NCBI GenBank assembly: GCA_041650035.1 | Contig: JBAZLY010000018.1 | Coordinates: 1-23,774 of the forward strand | Direction: 5' to 3' | From: JAQUQI01 sp041650035 | Lineage (GTDB): Bacteria > Omnitrophota > Gorgyraeia > JABMRG01 | DNA: 23,774 bases | Part shown: positions 5,865 through 14,961 of the stretch, one piece after another | How the letters are laid out: each line of letters opens with the position of its first letter | Position numbering within the stretch: the first letter of the stretch is position 1 | The notes under the pieces: model-generated | The model's input: only the letters and a program-made list of their open reading frames with translations | The model's database searches: none | Told to the model about the DNA's origin: nothing | Made by a program: the position numbers and the translations under genes

Positions 5865-8495
5865 ATGAAGCACAGGGCCATTATATTATCATGCGTGTCA
5901 TTTTTGGTATATATGGCCCTGTTTTTCTGCCCTGACTGCTATCCCCAGGAGTATGAGTTTCTACATTCCGACGTGACAAGGTATGTGTTGGCCAACGGTC
6001 TTACTGTTATCCTTAAACACGACAATAAGACGCCGACCTTTTCGGCGCAGGTCTACGTGCGGGCAGGTTCCGCGACGGAAGAACGATATGCCGGTTCAGG
6101 CATAACCCATCTTATAGAGCATATGATATTTAAGGGTACCTCCACTATGTCAGCGCAGGAGGTATTGTTGCGTATAAAGGCTCTTGGCGCTGGTATAGAC
6201 GCGTATACGACGCTTGATTACACCGCTTTTAAAATGCAGGGCGCCGCGGATAATATAAAAGCGTTGCTTGAGATATTTTATAATATCATATCTGATCCGC
6301 GCTTTGACAACTCGGAACTGGAGAAGGAAAAAGAGGTAATAAGGACCGAGGCGCGTTATATTAACGATAATCCCGACAAATACTTATCAACGCAATTCTG
6401 GCAAAGGGCCTATGTAATACACCCTTACCGCGATCCTATAATCGGATATAACGATATATTTGACACGATAATCAGAGATGATATCGTTGGCTATTATCGG
6501 CAATTTTATGTCCCTAATAATATGGTTCTGGTTGTCGTTGGTAATTTTGATATTGGCAGTGTCCGGCAGGTGATAGGGGATAGTTTTGGCAAACTCAAAC
6601 GCAGGCCGGTCGCTATCCCGTCTCTTGCCCGGGAACCTGCCCAGATCACGATGCGTCTGGATGCGATTGAATACCCGGTATCAAAGACGTCTTTACTTAT
6701 CGGTTTCCATTCCGTGTCCTTGTCGGAAGCTGATATATTTGCCCTTGATACGCTGGCTGTTATACTTGGCACAGGGAGATCGTCTTTATTGTATGAGGCA
6801 TTGCGCGACAGGTTAAGATTGGTCTATGCTATTGACGCCTGCAACTATACTCCTTTTCATCCGGGGCTTTTTTTGATAGGAGCGACATTGGAGCCTGATA
6901 ATGAGGAGAAGGTGATAGACGAGATATTCAATGTGCTTGAGGGGATAAAAAAGAGCCCGATTAAGAAAAAGGATCTCGACAGGGCCAAAAAACAAGTTAT
7001 AAGCTCCTATATATTCGGCAAACAGACACAGGCAGGCCAGGCGGCTGATTTAGGCGTAAGCCAGTTATTGACAGGGGACGTAGATTTTTCAGATCATTAC
7101 GTAAAAGGGGTCATGTCTGTGACCTCCGAAGACCTGGCCTATGTGGCAAATAAATACATAAGAAGGCAGGTAATGACGAAGCTTAGCCTTAGGCCGCCGG
7201 TGCGTCCGAAAAATGAGGCGCGAGACAAGGAATGCCCGGCACAGCCTGAAGCGAGAAAGGTCTCGATGCGGACACTTAAGAACGGTATCAGGCTTATCGT
7301 GGCTGAAGACAAAAGCCTGCCCATTGTTTCGATCCAGGCCTGCATGAAAGCCGGTCTATACGTGGAATGTGTTCAAAATAACGGCATATCAAATATCGTT
7401 TCCCGGATGCTATTAAAGGGAACCGCCGGTCGAAGTCAGGCTGATCTATTTTACGCTATCGAATCAACCGGCGGAAGCCTGACATCCTACAGCGGAAATA
7501 ATAGTATAGGCTTGTCGCTCGAGGTGATGAAAGAGGATTTTAAAAAGGGGGTTGACATATTATCAGACATTATCTTAAGGCCCGCTTTCCCGAAAGATAA
7601 ACTCAAGGCCCTTAAGGACGATATTCTGGCGCAGATCAGCCTAAGGGATGACGATATCTTTCTTCGCGCCGGAAAGGTCCTTAAGCATAGCCTTTTTGAA
7701 GGCAGCCCGTATGGTATGGACCAGCTCGGAAGCCCGGAGTCCCTTGAGCGAATAACGCGTAAGGATGTGGTCAATTTTTATAGGGAATTTTGCGCAGGCC
7801 CTAATATCGTGATTGCTGTTTGCGGGGATGTGAATAAAGATGAGGCTTGCTCATTTATAGAGTCAAGGCTTAGGGGGGTTAACTTTAGGACCGGCCCTGA
7901 TAGGCGTAAAAATACACTGAAACCGCTTGATAAAAAGATTGAGATATCGGGTAGTATGGATAAAGAGCAATCGGTTGTTATGGCAGGTTTCAGGGCCCCC
8001 GGGATAACAGAGCCTCAAAGATACCCGCTTCAGGTGCTTTCATCCGTATTTTCAGGTCCTGCAGGCAGGTTATACAATAATGTAAGGAATCAGCAGGGTG
8101 CGGCATACACGATTGGGGTATTTGGCATGACAGGGATAGATACAGGTTCATTTATATTTTACGCAGCCTCATCAGCACAACACTTAGACGCGATAAATGA
8201 GAGTATTTTTGCCCAGATAGAGGCGGTAAACTTAGGTGATATCACGCAAGAGGAGATAGACTCCGCGAAGAATGCCCTGCTTTCCCAATATTATGTTGAA
8301 TTGCAGACAGCGGGAGTCTTTGCCCAAAAGATAGCACTCGACGAGCTTTACGGTTTAGGATTTCAGCATTATCTTCTCTATCCTGCCATCATAAATAATA
8401 TTAAGAGAGATGATGTGATACAGCTGTCTAATATATACCTGACTCCCGCCGCCTGCGTCGTCTCCAAGATATTACCGGAAAAAGGCCGTGATTAG
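5865..8495 (+). CDS. Two-domain M16-family zinc peptidase (insulinase/PqqL-like)
   Basis: This is an exported metallopeptidase of 876 aa. Residues 1-27 form a signal sequence with a hydrophobic core. The first M16 domain holds the inverted zinc motif H82-L-I-E-H86 in G-S-G-I-T-H-L-I-E-H-M, and the third ligand in E-K-E-V-I-R-T-E-A-R (Glu about 162). A second M16 half starts near residue 465 (V-S-M-R-T-L-K-N-G-I-R-L-I-V-A) and lacks HxxEH. It keeps the N-Q-Q-G-A-A-Y-T-I-G region typical of inactive partner domains, so one chain makes a full clamshell. Periplasmic peptide degradation or processing is the likely role and the substrate is unknown. The next gene starts immediately after its stop. 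Confidence 0.92.
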   Translation: MKHRAIILSCVSFLVYMALFFCPDCYPQEYEFLHSDVTRYVLANGLTVILKHDNKTPTFSAQVYVRAGSATEERYAGSGITHLIEHMIFKGTSTMSAQEVLLRIKALGAGIDAYTTLDYTAFKMQGAADNIKALLEIFYNIISDPRFDNSELEKEKEVIRTEARYINDNPDKYLSTQFWQRAYVIHPYRDPIIGYNDIFDTIIRDDIVGYYRQFYVPNNMVLVVVGNFDIGSVRQVIGDSFGKLKRRPVAIPSLAREPAQITMRLDAIEYPVSKTSLLIGFHSVSLSEADIFALDTLAVILGTGRSSLLYEALRDRLRLVYAIDACNYTPFHPGLFLIGATLEPDNEEKVIDEIFNVLEGIKKSPIKKKDLDRAKKQVISSYIFGKQTQAGQAADLGVSQLLTGDVDFSDHYVKGVMSVTSEDLAYVANKYIRRQVMTKLSLRPPVRPKNEARDKECPAQPEARKVSMRTLKNGIRLIVAEDKSLPIVSIQACMKAGLYVECVQNNGISNIVSRMLLKGTAGRSQADLFYAIESTGGSLTSYSGNNSIGLSLEVMKEDFKKGVDILSDIILRPAFPKDKLKALKDDILAQISLRDDDIFLRAGKVLKHSLFEGSPYGMDQLGSPESLERITRKDVVNFYREFCAGPNIVIAVCGDVNKDEACSFIESRLRGVNFRTGPDRRKNTLKPLDKKIEISGSMDKEQSVVMAGFRAPGITEPQRYPLQVLSSVFSGPAGRLYNNVRNQQGAAYTIGVFGMTGIDTGSFIFYAASSAQHLDAINESIFAQIEAVNLGDITQEEIDSAKNALLSQYYVELQTAGVFAQKIALDELYGLGFQHYLLYPAIINNIKRDDVIQLSNIYLTPAACVVSKILPEKGRD

Positions 8496-9299
8496 ATGAC
8501 CAGGCAATCTATTGTGGCGGGCAGATTTTATCCCGCGGACAAGAAAGGCATAGAGGGATTTCTTTCCGGGGCAGAGATATCTTTTAACCGCAAAAGCGCC
8601 GCGCTGGCGGTAATTTCTCCGCACGCCGGTTATATATATTCGGGTGCCGTATCTGCCCAGGTTTTTTCCGGTGTGCGTATTGCCGATACTGTTGTGATAT
8701 TAGGACCTAATCATGCTTGCAGCGGCAGTCCTTTCGCTCTTTATGGAAGCGGCAGATGGCATACCCCTTTGGGTGATATAGCGGTTGATGAGGTCTTGTC
8801 CCTGGCCATACGTCAGGCTTGCGGGTTGATCACGGATGACAAGACGGCCCATTTACGCGAACACTCTGTGGAGGTGCAATTGCCGATACTGCAGTATTTC
8901 AGGCGCGATTTAAAGATAGTCCCTATTATATTGCATGGCGGGGATGTGTCGCAGTATCAGCAGATTGCAGAGGCTATAGTCAGCGCTAAAAAAAAGACCG
9001 GCAGGGACATATTGTTAGTAGCAAGTAGTGACATGACCCATTATGAGCCTTATGATATCGTCGTAAAAAAGGACAATATCGCTATAGAGGCCATCTTGAA
9101 ACTTGATGAGTCTTTGCTTTATGAGTCGGTATGCCGTTATAACATAAGTATGTGCGGTTGTGCCGGTATCATTATAGCTGTATCAGCGGCTAAGAAAATG
9201 GGCGCTGGTTCGGCAAGGCTTATAAGATATGCCACAAGCGGGGACATCACGGGTGATTACGAGAGTGTTGTCGGTTATGCCGGTATAATAATGGAGTAA
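8496..9299 (+). CDS. Memo-family protein (AmmeMemoRadiSam protein B)
   Basis: This 267-aa protein matches the Memo fold. It opens with R-Q-S-I-V-A-G-R-F-Y-P-A, followed by S-P-H43-A-G-Y-I-Y-S-G, L-G-P-N-H74, H-S-V-E-V-Q-L-P, and A-S-S-D-M-T-H-Y-E. The Cys of S-M-C220-G-C lies where human MEMO1 has its metal-binding Cys, so the His/His/Cys copper- or iron-site residues appear conserved. Bacterial members usually sit beside an AMMECR1 protein and a radical SAM protein, but neither is present here. The biochemical function of bacterial Memo is unsettled. Its ATG directly abuts the stop of the M16 peptidase gene. Confidence 0.88.
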   Translation: MTRQSIVAGRFYPADKKGIEGFLSGAEISFNRKSAALAVISPHAGYIYSGAVSAQVFSGVRIADTVVILGPNHACSGSPFALYGSGRWHTPLGDIAVDEVLSLAIRQACGLITDDKTAHLREHSVEVQLPILQYFRRDLKIVPIILHGGDVSQYQQIAEAIVSAKKKTGRDILLVASSDMTHYEPYDIVVKKDNIAIEAILKLDESLLYESVCRYNISMCGCAGIIIAVSAAKKMGAGSARLIRYATSGDITGDYESVVGYAGIIME

Positions 9300-9307
9300 A
9301 TCTTCGT

Positions 9308-10096
9308 ATGGATAAAAGCAAGATAGCCCTTGTATTGGGTGGGGGCGCGGCAAGAGGGATAGCCCATATAGGTGTTTTGAAAGTGCTTAGACGTTACAAT
9401 ATGTCGTTTGATATCGTTGCCGGCACAAGCATAGGGTCGCTTATGGCTGCTATCTACGCCTTGGGCCTGCCGCTTGACATGGTAGAGGAAACTGCCCTTA
9501 AGACGACATGGAAGGATTTAAGCGATTTTGCTATTTCAAAAATAGGATTTTTAGACGGAATAAACCTTGAGCGTATCATCGAGAGGCTTTTAGATGGAAA
9601 GGGGTTTTCCGATATCAGGAAAGAATTCGCGGTGATAGCTACTGATATTGAAAATGGTGATGAGGTGATTATAAGGTCGGGCAGTCTTGTTAGGGCCATA
9701 AGGGCAAGCTGTTCTGTCCCTGGGGTATTTATCCCCGTGCGCGTTGATGGAAGGCTTCTTGTTGACGGGGGATTGAGAAATACTGTGCCTTCAGAGGTTG
9801 CCAAGGCCATGGGCGCTGATTTTATCGTTGCTGTTGATGTCGGTTATTGTGTCAAAAAGGGCAGAATTACGAATATATTCCAGGTGCTCTTTCAGTCAAT
9901 GCAGATCATCGGTAGTGAACTCAATAGGCATGAGACTATGTCCGCAGATGTGGTTATCAACGTTCCCTTGGGTGAAGAGGTAGATCAGATGGCATTTGAT
10001 AAGGCAGCGCACATTATATCCGTCGGAGAAAAAGCGGCGGAGGACGCTGTGCCTGATATTATCCGTTTGATAAAAATACGCGGCCATGCCGGTTAG
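9308..10096 (+). CDS. Patatin-like phospholipase (RssA/NTE-like)
   Basis: This predicted serine acyl hydrolase of 262 aa is cytoplasmic or membrane-peripheral. The oxyanion loop is G-G-G-A-A-R-G near residues 11-17. The nucleophile elbow is G-T-S41-I-G, and the catalytic Asp lies in L-V-D153-G-G-L-R-N. This is the complete Ser-Asp dyad of the patatin family at standard spacing. There is no signal peptide. Related bacterial proteins cleave phospholipids or lysophospholipids, but the physiological substrate here is unknown. It begins 8 bases after the Memo gene, consistent with the same operon. Confidence 0.92.
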   Translation: MDKSKIALVLGGGAARGIAHIGVLKVLRRYNMSFDIVAGTSIGSLMAAIYALGLPLDMVEETALKTTWKDLSDFAISKIGFLDGINLERIIERLLDGKGFSDIRKEFAVIATDIENGDEVIIRSGSLVRAIRASCSVPGVFIPVRVDGRLLVDGGLRNTVPSEVAKAMGADFIVAVDVGYCVKKGRITNIFQVLFQSMQIIGSELNRHETMSADVVINVPLGEEVDQMAFDKAAHIISVGEKAAEDAVPDIIRLIKIRGHAG

Positions 10097-10141
10097 ACTG
10101 ACTAAAATATTAAGTTTTTTTTCATGGAAAGGACATAAATT

Positions 10142-10441
10142 ATGGATAAAACGATGCGGGATATGTCAGATACGTTAGAGGATAAAGGAGGGGATTTTGT
10201 TTTTTTTATAACAGGACTTGGTATGCAGGCTTTAATAGCCTTAGGCCATGTCCCCAACCCGGTGAACAGCAAAAAAGAGCCGGATCTCGCCCATGCAAAA
10301 TATATGATTGATACGCTTGATATGATCAGCCGGAAGACACAGAATAATCTTGACGCCAATGAAGGCAAGATTTTGGCCGATATGCTTTATAATCTTAGGA
10401 TGCAGTATGTGGAGTTGTCTAAGAAAGAGCCTTTAAAATGA
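10142..10441 (+). CDS. DUF1844-family small protein
   Basis: This 99-aa protein has the DUF1844 pattern: F-I-T-G-L-G-M-Q-A-L-I-A-L-G, then D-L-A-H-A-K-Y-M-I-D-T-L-D-M and L-R-M-Q-Y-V-E-L near the end. The family is widespread, short and helical, and has no established function. AAAGGA ahead of the ATG is a fair ribosome site. Its last four bases (ATGA) overlap the start of the rmuC-like gene, so the two are translationally coupled. Confidence 0.82.
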   Translation: MDKTMRDMSDTLEDKGGDFVFFITGLGMQALIALGHVPNPVNSKKEPDLAHAKYMIDTLDMISRKTQNNLDANEGKILADMLYNLRMQYVELSKKEPLK

Positions 10442-11469
10442 GTATAATACTTGCGGTGATCGTGCTGTTATCTATTCTGGCCGTTGCGGTTATGGGCCTG
10501 GCGCTGTACAGGGTCTTATCAGGCAGGAAGGACAATTTTTGGCGTGAAGGCCTGACCCTTGTTTCGGATGTGGGCGCGTTAAAATCACTGATAGCGACTG
10601 TTGAAAACAACCAGAAGCTGCACCAGCAGACTGTGCAGGAGCTTAAGGATTCAGTTAAGGATGATTGTAAGACGTCGGATTCGATATATCGTAACCTTGA
10701 GTCTACTTCACGCGCCGTTGATATGATCAGGCAGCAATATGAGGAGTCCAGTAAGCGGGAGATGGAAAATTTTCAATCACTGAAGAGGCTTGAGGGTGTT
10801 ATCGCTGGTTCCAAGCAAAAGGGTATTGCCGGTGAAAATATTTTGAGACAGACACTTAGCGTATTCCCGCCGGACATGATAAAGGCCAATTTTAAGATCA
10901 AGGGCAAAGAGGTTGAGTTCGGACTTATCCTGTCAGATAAGAAGGTCATGCCCATAGATTCAAAATGGTCTTCCACCGAATTACTTGAAGCTGTTTCGAA
11001 CGAACAGGATCCTGGTAGGCTTGAAAGGCTTATGCACCAGGCGCAGAAAGAGGTAGGCAGAAGGGTTGCGGAGATCAGCCAGTACTTAGACCCGAATATT
11101 ACCACGCCATGGGCTATAGGCGCCATACCTGATTCAATGTATTCTCTTTGCAGGAATGCGCATATTAACGCTTATTCAAAAAATGTTATCCTAGTCTCAT
11201 ACAGCATGCTTTTGCCCTATATACTTATGTTTTTCAGTCTTCACCTGCAATATGCCTCTTCCGTAGACATGGAACGCCTTACCCATTATCTTATTGATAT
11301 CAAAAGGAATATTGAGCAGATGGGCAGTATTCTTGAAAACAGGATAGAGAGGGCAAGGGCCCTATTATCAAGTGCCTCGGATGAATACCGTCAGATACTC
11401 GGATCTCTTAAGGGTTCCGTTTCATTGTTGGAAACGCAGAGATCCCAGACCCCTCCCCCGCCCGAATGA
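10438..11469 (+). CDS. rmuC: RmuC-domain protein
   Basis: This 343-aa protein has an N-terminal membrane helix (residues 2-24), then a helical, coiled-coil-like stretch (about 45-120), then the RmuC domain. That domain contains K-Q-K-G-I-A-G-E-N-I-L-R-Q-T-L, followed by G-K-E-V-E-F-G-L-I-L and V-M-P-I-D-S-K, the nuclease-like core motifs of the family. RmuC is linked genetically to limiting inversions and rearrangements at repeats in E. coli, and the exact reaction is not settled. The length is shorter than E. coli RmuC (about 475 aa) but within the range of other bacteria. It is the last gene before a 159-base gap. Confidence 0.87.
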   Translation: MSIILAVIVLLSILAVAVMGLALYRVLSGRKDNFWREGLTLVSDVGALKSLIATVENNQKLHQQTVQELKDSVKDDCKTSDSIYRNLESTSRAVDMIRQQYEESSKREMENFQSLKRLEGVIAGSKQKGIAGENILRQTLSVFPPDMIKANFKIKGKEVEFGLILSDKKVMPIDSKWSSTELLEAVSNEQDPGRLERLMHQAQKEVGRRVAEISQYLDPNITTPWAIGAIPDSMYSLCRNAHINAYSKNVILVSYSMLLPYILMFFSLHLQYASSVDMERLTHYLIDIKRNIEQMGSILENRIERARALLSSASDEYRQILGSLKGSVSLLETQRSQTPPPPE

Positions 11470-11591
11470 AACAGGTGTATCGCGCAGGTTTTGGCGGTAT
11501 AAGCGCGTACGGCAAGACGGAATAATGCCGTTTGCTATTTAACAGGCCACCCGTCGCCCGGTCAAGCTGCCGAGAAGCTGTTTGTATTTTC

Positions 11592-11620
11592 TTTACTTTA
11601 AAGCCTTCATTTGCTATACT
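11592..11620 (+). promoter_or_regulatory. Promoter immediately before the UPF0104 gene
   Basis: TTTACT (11592-11597), a 17-base spacer, and TATACT (11615-11620) preceded by TG at 11612-11613 make a good extended -10 promoter. The predicted transcript start (about 11627-11629) coincides with the GTG start codon. Confidence 0.55.
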
Positions 11621-11628
11621 GTTAATTT

Positions 11629-12597
11629 GTGAAAACCAAATCCCTCAATATCTTACGTATACTTGTCAGTTTTTTTTTACTATGCCTGCTCTTTTGGTTT
11701 ATGCGGCGCGGATTGCCGGATATGTATGCCGCTATAATCAGCTCGGAAAAGACCCTGGTATTTTATAGCATGTCTCTTTTTCTTGTTGTGGCGTATCTCA
11801 TAGCCTTAAGGCTTAAGATTGTGCTGTCCGCGCAGTTGATACGTATCAGCGTGAAGGAGTCGGTTTACCTGACATTTATCGGTTATTTTTTTAACAATTT
11901 TCTGCCTACGTCGTTTGGCGGAGATGTTTTTAAGGCTTATTATATCGGAAAAAAGTCCGGCAGGAGAGCGGGATCGCTGGCAGGCGTTTTTATGGACAGG
12001 ATGCTTGCCATGATACCCTTCACGCTTATACCTGTTATAACAATAACTTTTTTTAATCACAGGATATTTAACAGATTGGTAATATCCGCCGCTTACATGA
12101 TATTTCTTGTAAGCGTAATATTTGTCTGGATGCTTTTGCATAGAAATTCAGCCAGACGCCTGTCATTTATTTTGTTGCCATTTAAAGAAACATCCTGGTA
12201 TGACAAGGCAAGGAGCGGCTATGATTTTTTAAATATCTATTCAAAGCGTCGATTGATACTTTTGCAGAGCCTGGCCTTGTCAATTGTGGTGCAGGTATTA
12301 TCAGTGATGGCGACGTATATATTGGCCAGGGCGCTCGGTATCCACGATGTGGGTATAGGGGTATTTTTCATTGTTGTTCCGGTTGTAGGTATACTTACAT
12401 TGATCCCTTCATTGAACGGCTTGGGCATAAGGGAGGGGGGGTATGTCTATCTTTTAAGCCCCTATATGGACCCGGAAAAGGCCTTGGCCTTGTCTATCAT
12501 GGTTCTTGTCTCGCTTCTAATCTACAGCATTATAGGCGGTTTTATATACGGGTTTCAAAGAAGGTTATTTTCAGCTGATACCGCAAGCCGGGTATAG
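11629..12597 (+). CDS. UPF0104 / lysylphosphatidylglycerol synthase TM-region family protein
   Basis: This integral membrane protein of 322 aa has about eight hydrophobic segments. It shows the family blocks F-F-N-N-F-L-P-T-S-F-G-G-D-V-F-K-A-Y (near residues 87-104) and P-S-L-N-G-L-G-I-R-E-G-G (near 263-274). Relatives include the flippase-like half of MprF and archaeal AglD. The family is found in lipid or glycolipid metabolism, but the soluble aminoacyl-transferase half of MprF is absent, so lysyl-PG synthesis is not implied. It starts with GTG, lacks a visible ribosome site, and lies about 8 bases from a -10 element. Confidence 0.82.
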   Translation: MKTKSLNILRILVSFFLLCLLFWFMRRGLPDMYAAIISSEKTLVFYSMSLFLVVAYLIALRLKIVLSAQLIRISVKESVYLTFIGYFFNNFLPTSFGGDVFKAYYIGKKSGRRAGSLAGVFMDRMLAMIPFTLIPVITITFFNHRIFNRLVISAAYMIFLVSVIFVWMLLHRNSARRLSFILLPFKETSWYDKARSGYDFLNIYSKRRLILLQSLALSIVVQVLSVMATYILARALGIHDVGIGVFFIVVPVVGILTLIPSLNGLGIREGGYVYLLSPYMDPEKALALSIMVLVSLLIYSIIGGFIYGFQRRLFSADTASRV

Positions 12598-12651
12598 CGC
12601 GGGCTTGCCGGATCGCGCGGGATAGGATAACAAACGATAGGAGATAATTTT

Positions 12652-13089
12652 ATGAAAAAAATACTGGTACTTAACGGACCGAATTTAAATCTGTTAGGGG
12701 CAAGAGAAAAATCTGTTTACGGCCAGACGAGCCTTGAGCAGATAAACCAGTTATTGATGGAAAAGGCCAGGGGTATAGGGGTAGTAGTTGATTTTTTTCA
12801 GTCTAATCATGAGGGGGAGCTTGTCCAAAGGATACAGGATGCCAAGGCCTTGGGTTTTGGCGCTATAATTATTAATCCCGCCGCGTATACGCATACAAGC
12901 GTCGCGATCAGGGACGCAGTAAGCGCTGTTGATATACCGGTTGTGGAGGTGCACATATCAAATATTTACGCGCGGGAAGAGTTTAGGCATAAGTCTATTA
13001 TCGCCCCTGCCGTATCAGGCCAGATATCAGGTTTCGGCGTGAATAGCTATATTCTTGGTTTAGAGGCCGCCTCCGCGCTTATTCTATAA
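12652..13089 (+). CDS. aroQ: Type II 3-dehydroquinate dehydratase
   Basis: This cytoplasmic enzyme of 145 aa converts 3-dehydroquinate to 3-dehydroshikimate in the shikimate pathway. The N-terminus L-V-L-N-G-P-N-L-N-L-L-G is diagnostic. It is followed by the flexible-loop residues R18 and catalytic Tyr23 (R-E-K-S-V-Y-G), N-P-A-A-Y-T-H-T-S with the substrate-binding Asn/His, and V-E-V-H-I-S-N. The length is standard. AGGAG lies upstream at good spacing. No other shikimate gene is in the window. It heads the aroQ - M24 peptidase - efp - accB - accC series. Confidence 0.96.
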   Translation: MKKILVLNGPNLNLLGAREKSVYGQTSLEQINQLLMEKARGIGVVVDFFQSNHEGELVQRIQDAKALGFGAIIINPAAYTHTSVAIRDAVSAVDIPVVEVHISNIYAREEFRHKSIIAPAVSGQISGFGVNSYILGLEAASALIL

Positions 13090-13180
13090 AGTGTATTGTC
13101 TAAAAAGAAAGGGGTCCTGCGCGAGATGGTCTTATCGGGTCTCTGGTAATATTATACATTTATCGGGATCGGGAGTCTTG

Positions 13181-13210
13181 TTGCGCGCGCCGGCTATACG
13201 CGGTTATAAT
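13181..13210 (+). promoter_or_regulatory. Probable promoter of the M24 peptidase-efp-acc group
   Basis: TTGCGC (13181-13186), an 18-base spacer and a perfect TATAAT (13205-13210) are present. This would give a leader of only about 10 bases before ATG 13228, which has no Shine-Dalgarno. Confidence 0.5.
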
Positions 13211-13227
13211 GGATTGCGCTATATGAT

Positions 13228-14268
13228 ATGATTAGCAGATTAGATAGAGTCAGGCGTGCGTTAAAACGTTCAGGCCTTGGGGCGTTACTTGTTTCGAATC
13301 CGGCTAATATCTTTTATCTAAGCGGTTTTGAGGGCCGCGATTCACTTCTTGTCCTGACCCTTTCAGACTGCTGTATTATTACTGATTTCAGGTATGAAGA
13401 AGAGGCCAGGTCCGCGGCGGGAGGTTTTGAGATAATATCCGGGGGGTCGTGTATTCATGAAAAATTCGCTCATATCATAAAGAAGTCACGGGCCCGCAAG
13501 GTAGGTTTTGAGCCGCATCATATGACGGTAAGGGATAGCGAGTTGTTCGAAGGCGCCTGCCACCTTAAGTTGCTTAAGAGCTCATACCTTATCGAAAGAT
13601 TAAGGATGATTAAAGATGCCTGCGAGATACGGGCCATAAAGGGTCCAGCGCGCGTAGCGAAGGAGGCGCTTAAATTCATCTCTAAGGATATAGTGCCTGG
13701 CAGAAACGAGAGGCAGACGGCCGGACGGGTCAATTACCATCTCGCGAATTTAGGCGCCGAGAAACCGTCATTTGACACTATAGTCTTGTCCGGGCCAAAT
13801 ACAAGTATGCCTCATGGCAGGCCTTCAAAGAGGGTATTTGAAGACCCTGATTTGGTTATGGTTGATTTTGGGGCCCGGATAGGGGGTTATAGTTCTGACT
13901 TGACAAGAATGTTCTTTGTGGGTAAAATATCCAAATCTGCTAATACTATATATAATATAGTAAGAACAGCCCAGCTAAAGGCTATAGAGAAAATCAGGCC
14001 TGGCGCAAGGATATCAGATATCGACAAGGCGGCCAGGTCGTATATTTCTGATAAAGGTTTTGAAAAATATTTTGGTCACGCGACAGGTCATGGTATAGGC
14101 ATTGATATTCACGAATTGCCCCGTATTTGTTCTAAGAATAACTCAAGGTTGAGGCCGGGTATGGTTTTTTCTGTTGAACCGGGCATTTACCTGCCTGGCA
14201 AATTTGGTGTCAGAATAGAGGATACGGTCCTGGTAACAGATAATGGGTATGAGGTCTTAACAACATAA
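13228..14268 (+). CDS. pepQ: M24B-family Xaa-Pro peptidase
   Basis: This is a cytoplasmic proline-specific peptidase of 346 aa (aminopeptidase P or prolidase type). The N-terminal creatinase-like domain (1-125) begins L-D-R-V-R-R-A-L and contains L-V-S-N-P-A-N-I-F-Y-L-S-G-F. The C-terminal pita-bread domain keeps all five metal ligands: Asp in M-V-D-F-G-A, Asp in S-D-L-T-R-M-F-F, His in G-H-G-I-G-I-D-I-H-E, Glu in V-E-P-G-I-Y and Glu in R-I-E-D-T. The exact specificity (di- versus tripeptides) cannot be read from sequence. In Bacillus a homologue sits between aroQ and efp, as here. Confidence 0.92.
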   Translation: MISRLDRVRRALKRSGLGALLVSNPANIFYLSGFEGRDSLLVLTLSDCCIITDFRYEEEARSAAGGFEIISGGSCIHEKFAHIIKKSRARKVGFEPHHMTVRDSELFEGACHLKLLKSSYLIERLRMIKDACEIRAIKGPARVAKEALKFISKDIVPGRNERQTAGRVNYHLANLGAEKPSFDTIVLSGPNTSMPHGRPSKRVFEDPDLVMVDFGARIGGYSSDLTRMFFVGKISKSANTIYNIVRTAQLKAIEKIRPGARISDIDKAARSYISDKGFEKYFGHATGHGIGIDIHELPRICSKNNSRLRPGMVFSVEPGIYLPGKFGVRIEDTVLVTDNGYEVLTT

Positions 14269-14313
14269 GATTTTGCTTGTTGATAGAGAGGTAAGAGGAG
14301 GCGTCAGGAGAAG

Positions 14314-14871
14314 ATGATCGATACGAGTGATTTTAAAAATGGTATAGCGATAGTATTGGATAAGGTGCTTTATCAGATTATTGAGTTTCAACACATAAAG
14401 CCCGGCAAAGGCGGCGCTTTCGTAAGGACAAGGCTTAAAAACCTTCGCACCAAAGCGGTATTGGAGAAGACATTCAGGGCGGGGGAAAAGGTTGAAGACG
14501 CCTGGATTATTGCTAAGAAAATACAGTTTACATATAATAGCGGTAATCTGTATTTTTTTATGTGCAGTGAAGACTATGAAGAGGTCTCAATGCCCGGAGA
14601 GGTTTTGGGCGACAACAAGAAATTTTTAAAGGAAGGGCTTGAGATCAATTCATTGTGGCATAAGGATCAGATCGTTGATGTGGCTTTGCCCGTCTCGGTA
14701 GTATTCAAGATTGAGCATACAGAGCCCGGCATAAAGGGCGATACAGCAAAGTCGGCTTTTAAACCGGCCACCATAGAGACCGGCGCGATGGTTCAGGTGC
14801 CACTTTTTGTCAATTCAGGCGACAGCATAAAGGTGGACACCAGAACAGGTGAGTATTTGGAGAGGGCATAG
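14314..14871 (+). CDS. efp: Translation elongation factor P
   Basis: This 185-aa factor relieves ribosome stalling at proline runs. Three OB-like domains are expected. The N-terminal KOW-like domain has the modification loop P-G-K32-G-G-A-F-V-R-T, with a Lys at the position modified in many bacteria. The C-terminus has G-D-S-I-K-V-D-T-R-T-G-E-Y-L-E-R, diagnostic of EF-P. The loop resembles the Bacillus form. No epmA, epmB or earP gene is in the window, so the modification state is unknown. Purine-rich ribosome-binding sequence (GAGGAGG and GGAGAAG) precedes the ATG. Confidence 0.96.
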   Translation: MIDTSDFKNGIAIVLDKVLYQIIEFQHIKPGKGGAFVRTRLKNLRTKAVLEKTFRAGEKVEDAWIIAKKIQFTYNSGNLYFFMCSEDYEEVSMPGEVLGDNKKFLKEGLEINSLWHKDQIVDVALPVSVVFKIEHTEPGIKGDTAKSAFKPATIETGAMVQVPLFVNSGDSIKVDTRTGEYLERA

Positions 14872-14961
14872 GCTTACCGTGCAAGAAGGTTTTATCATGC
14901 CTCTGGAGTGATTTTTAATGGTTTATCAGGGCCTTTGCCGGTTTTAAAATCAGGAGATCAC

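Noticed and set aside
11509..11531. ACGGCA/TGCCGT hairpin after rmuC as a terminator
   Set aside because: The stem is only six pairs with an 11-base loop and the T content after it is broken by G and C.
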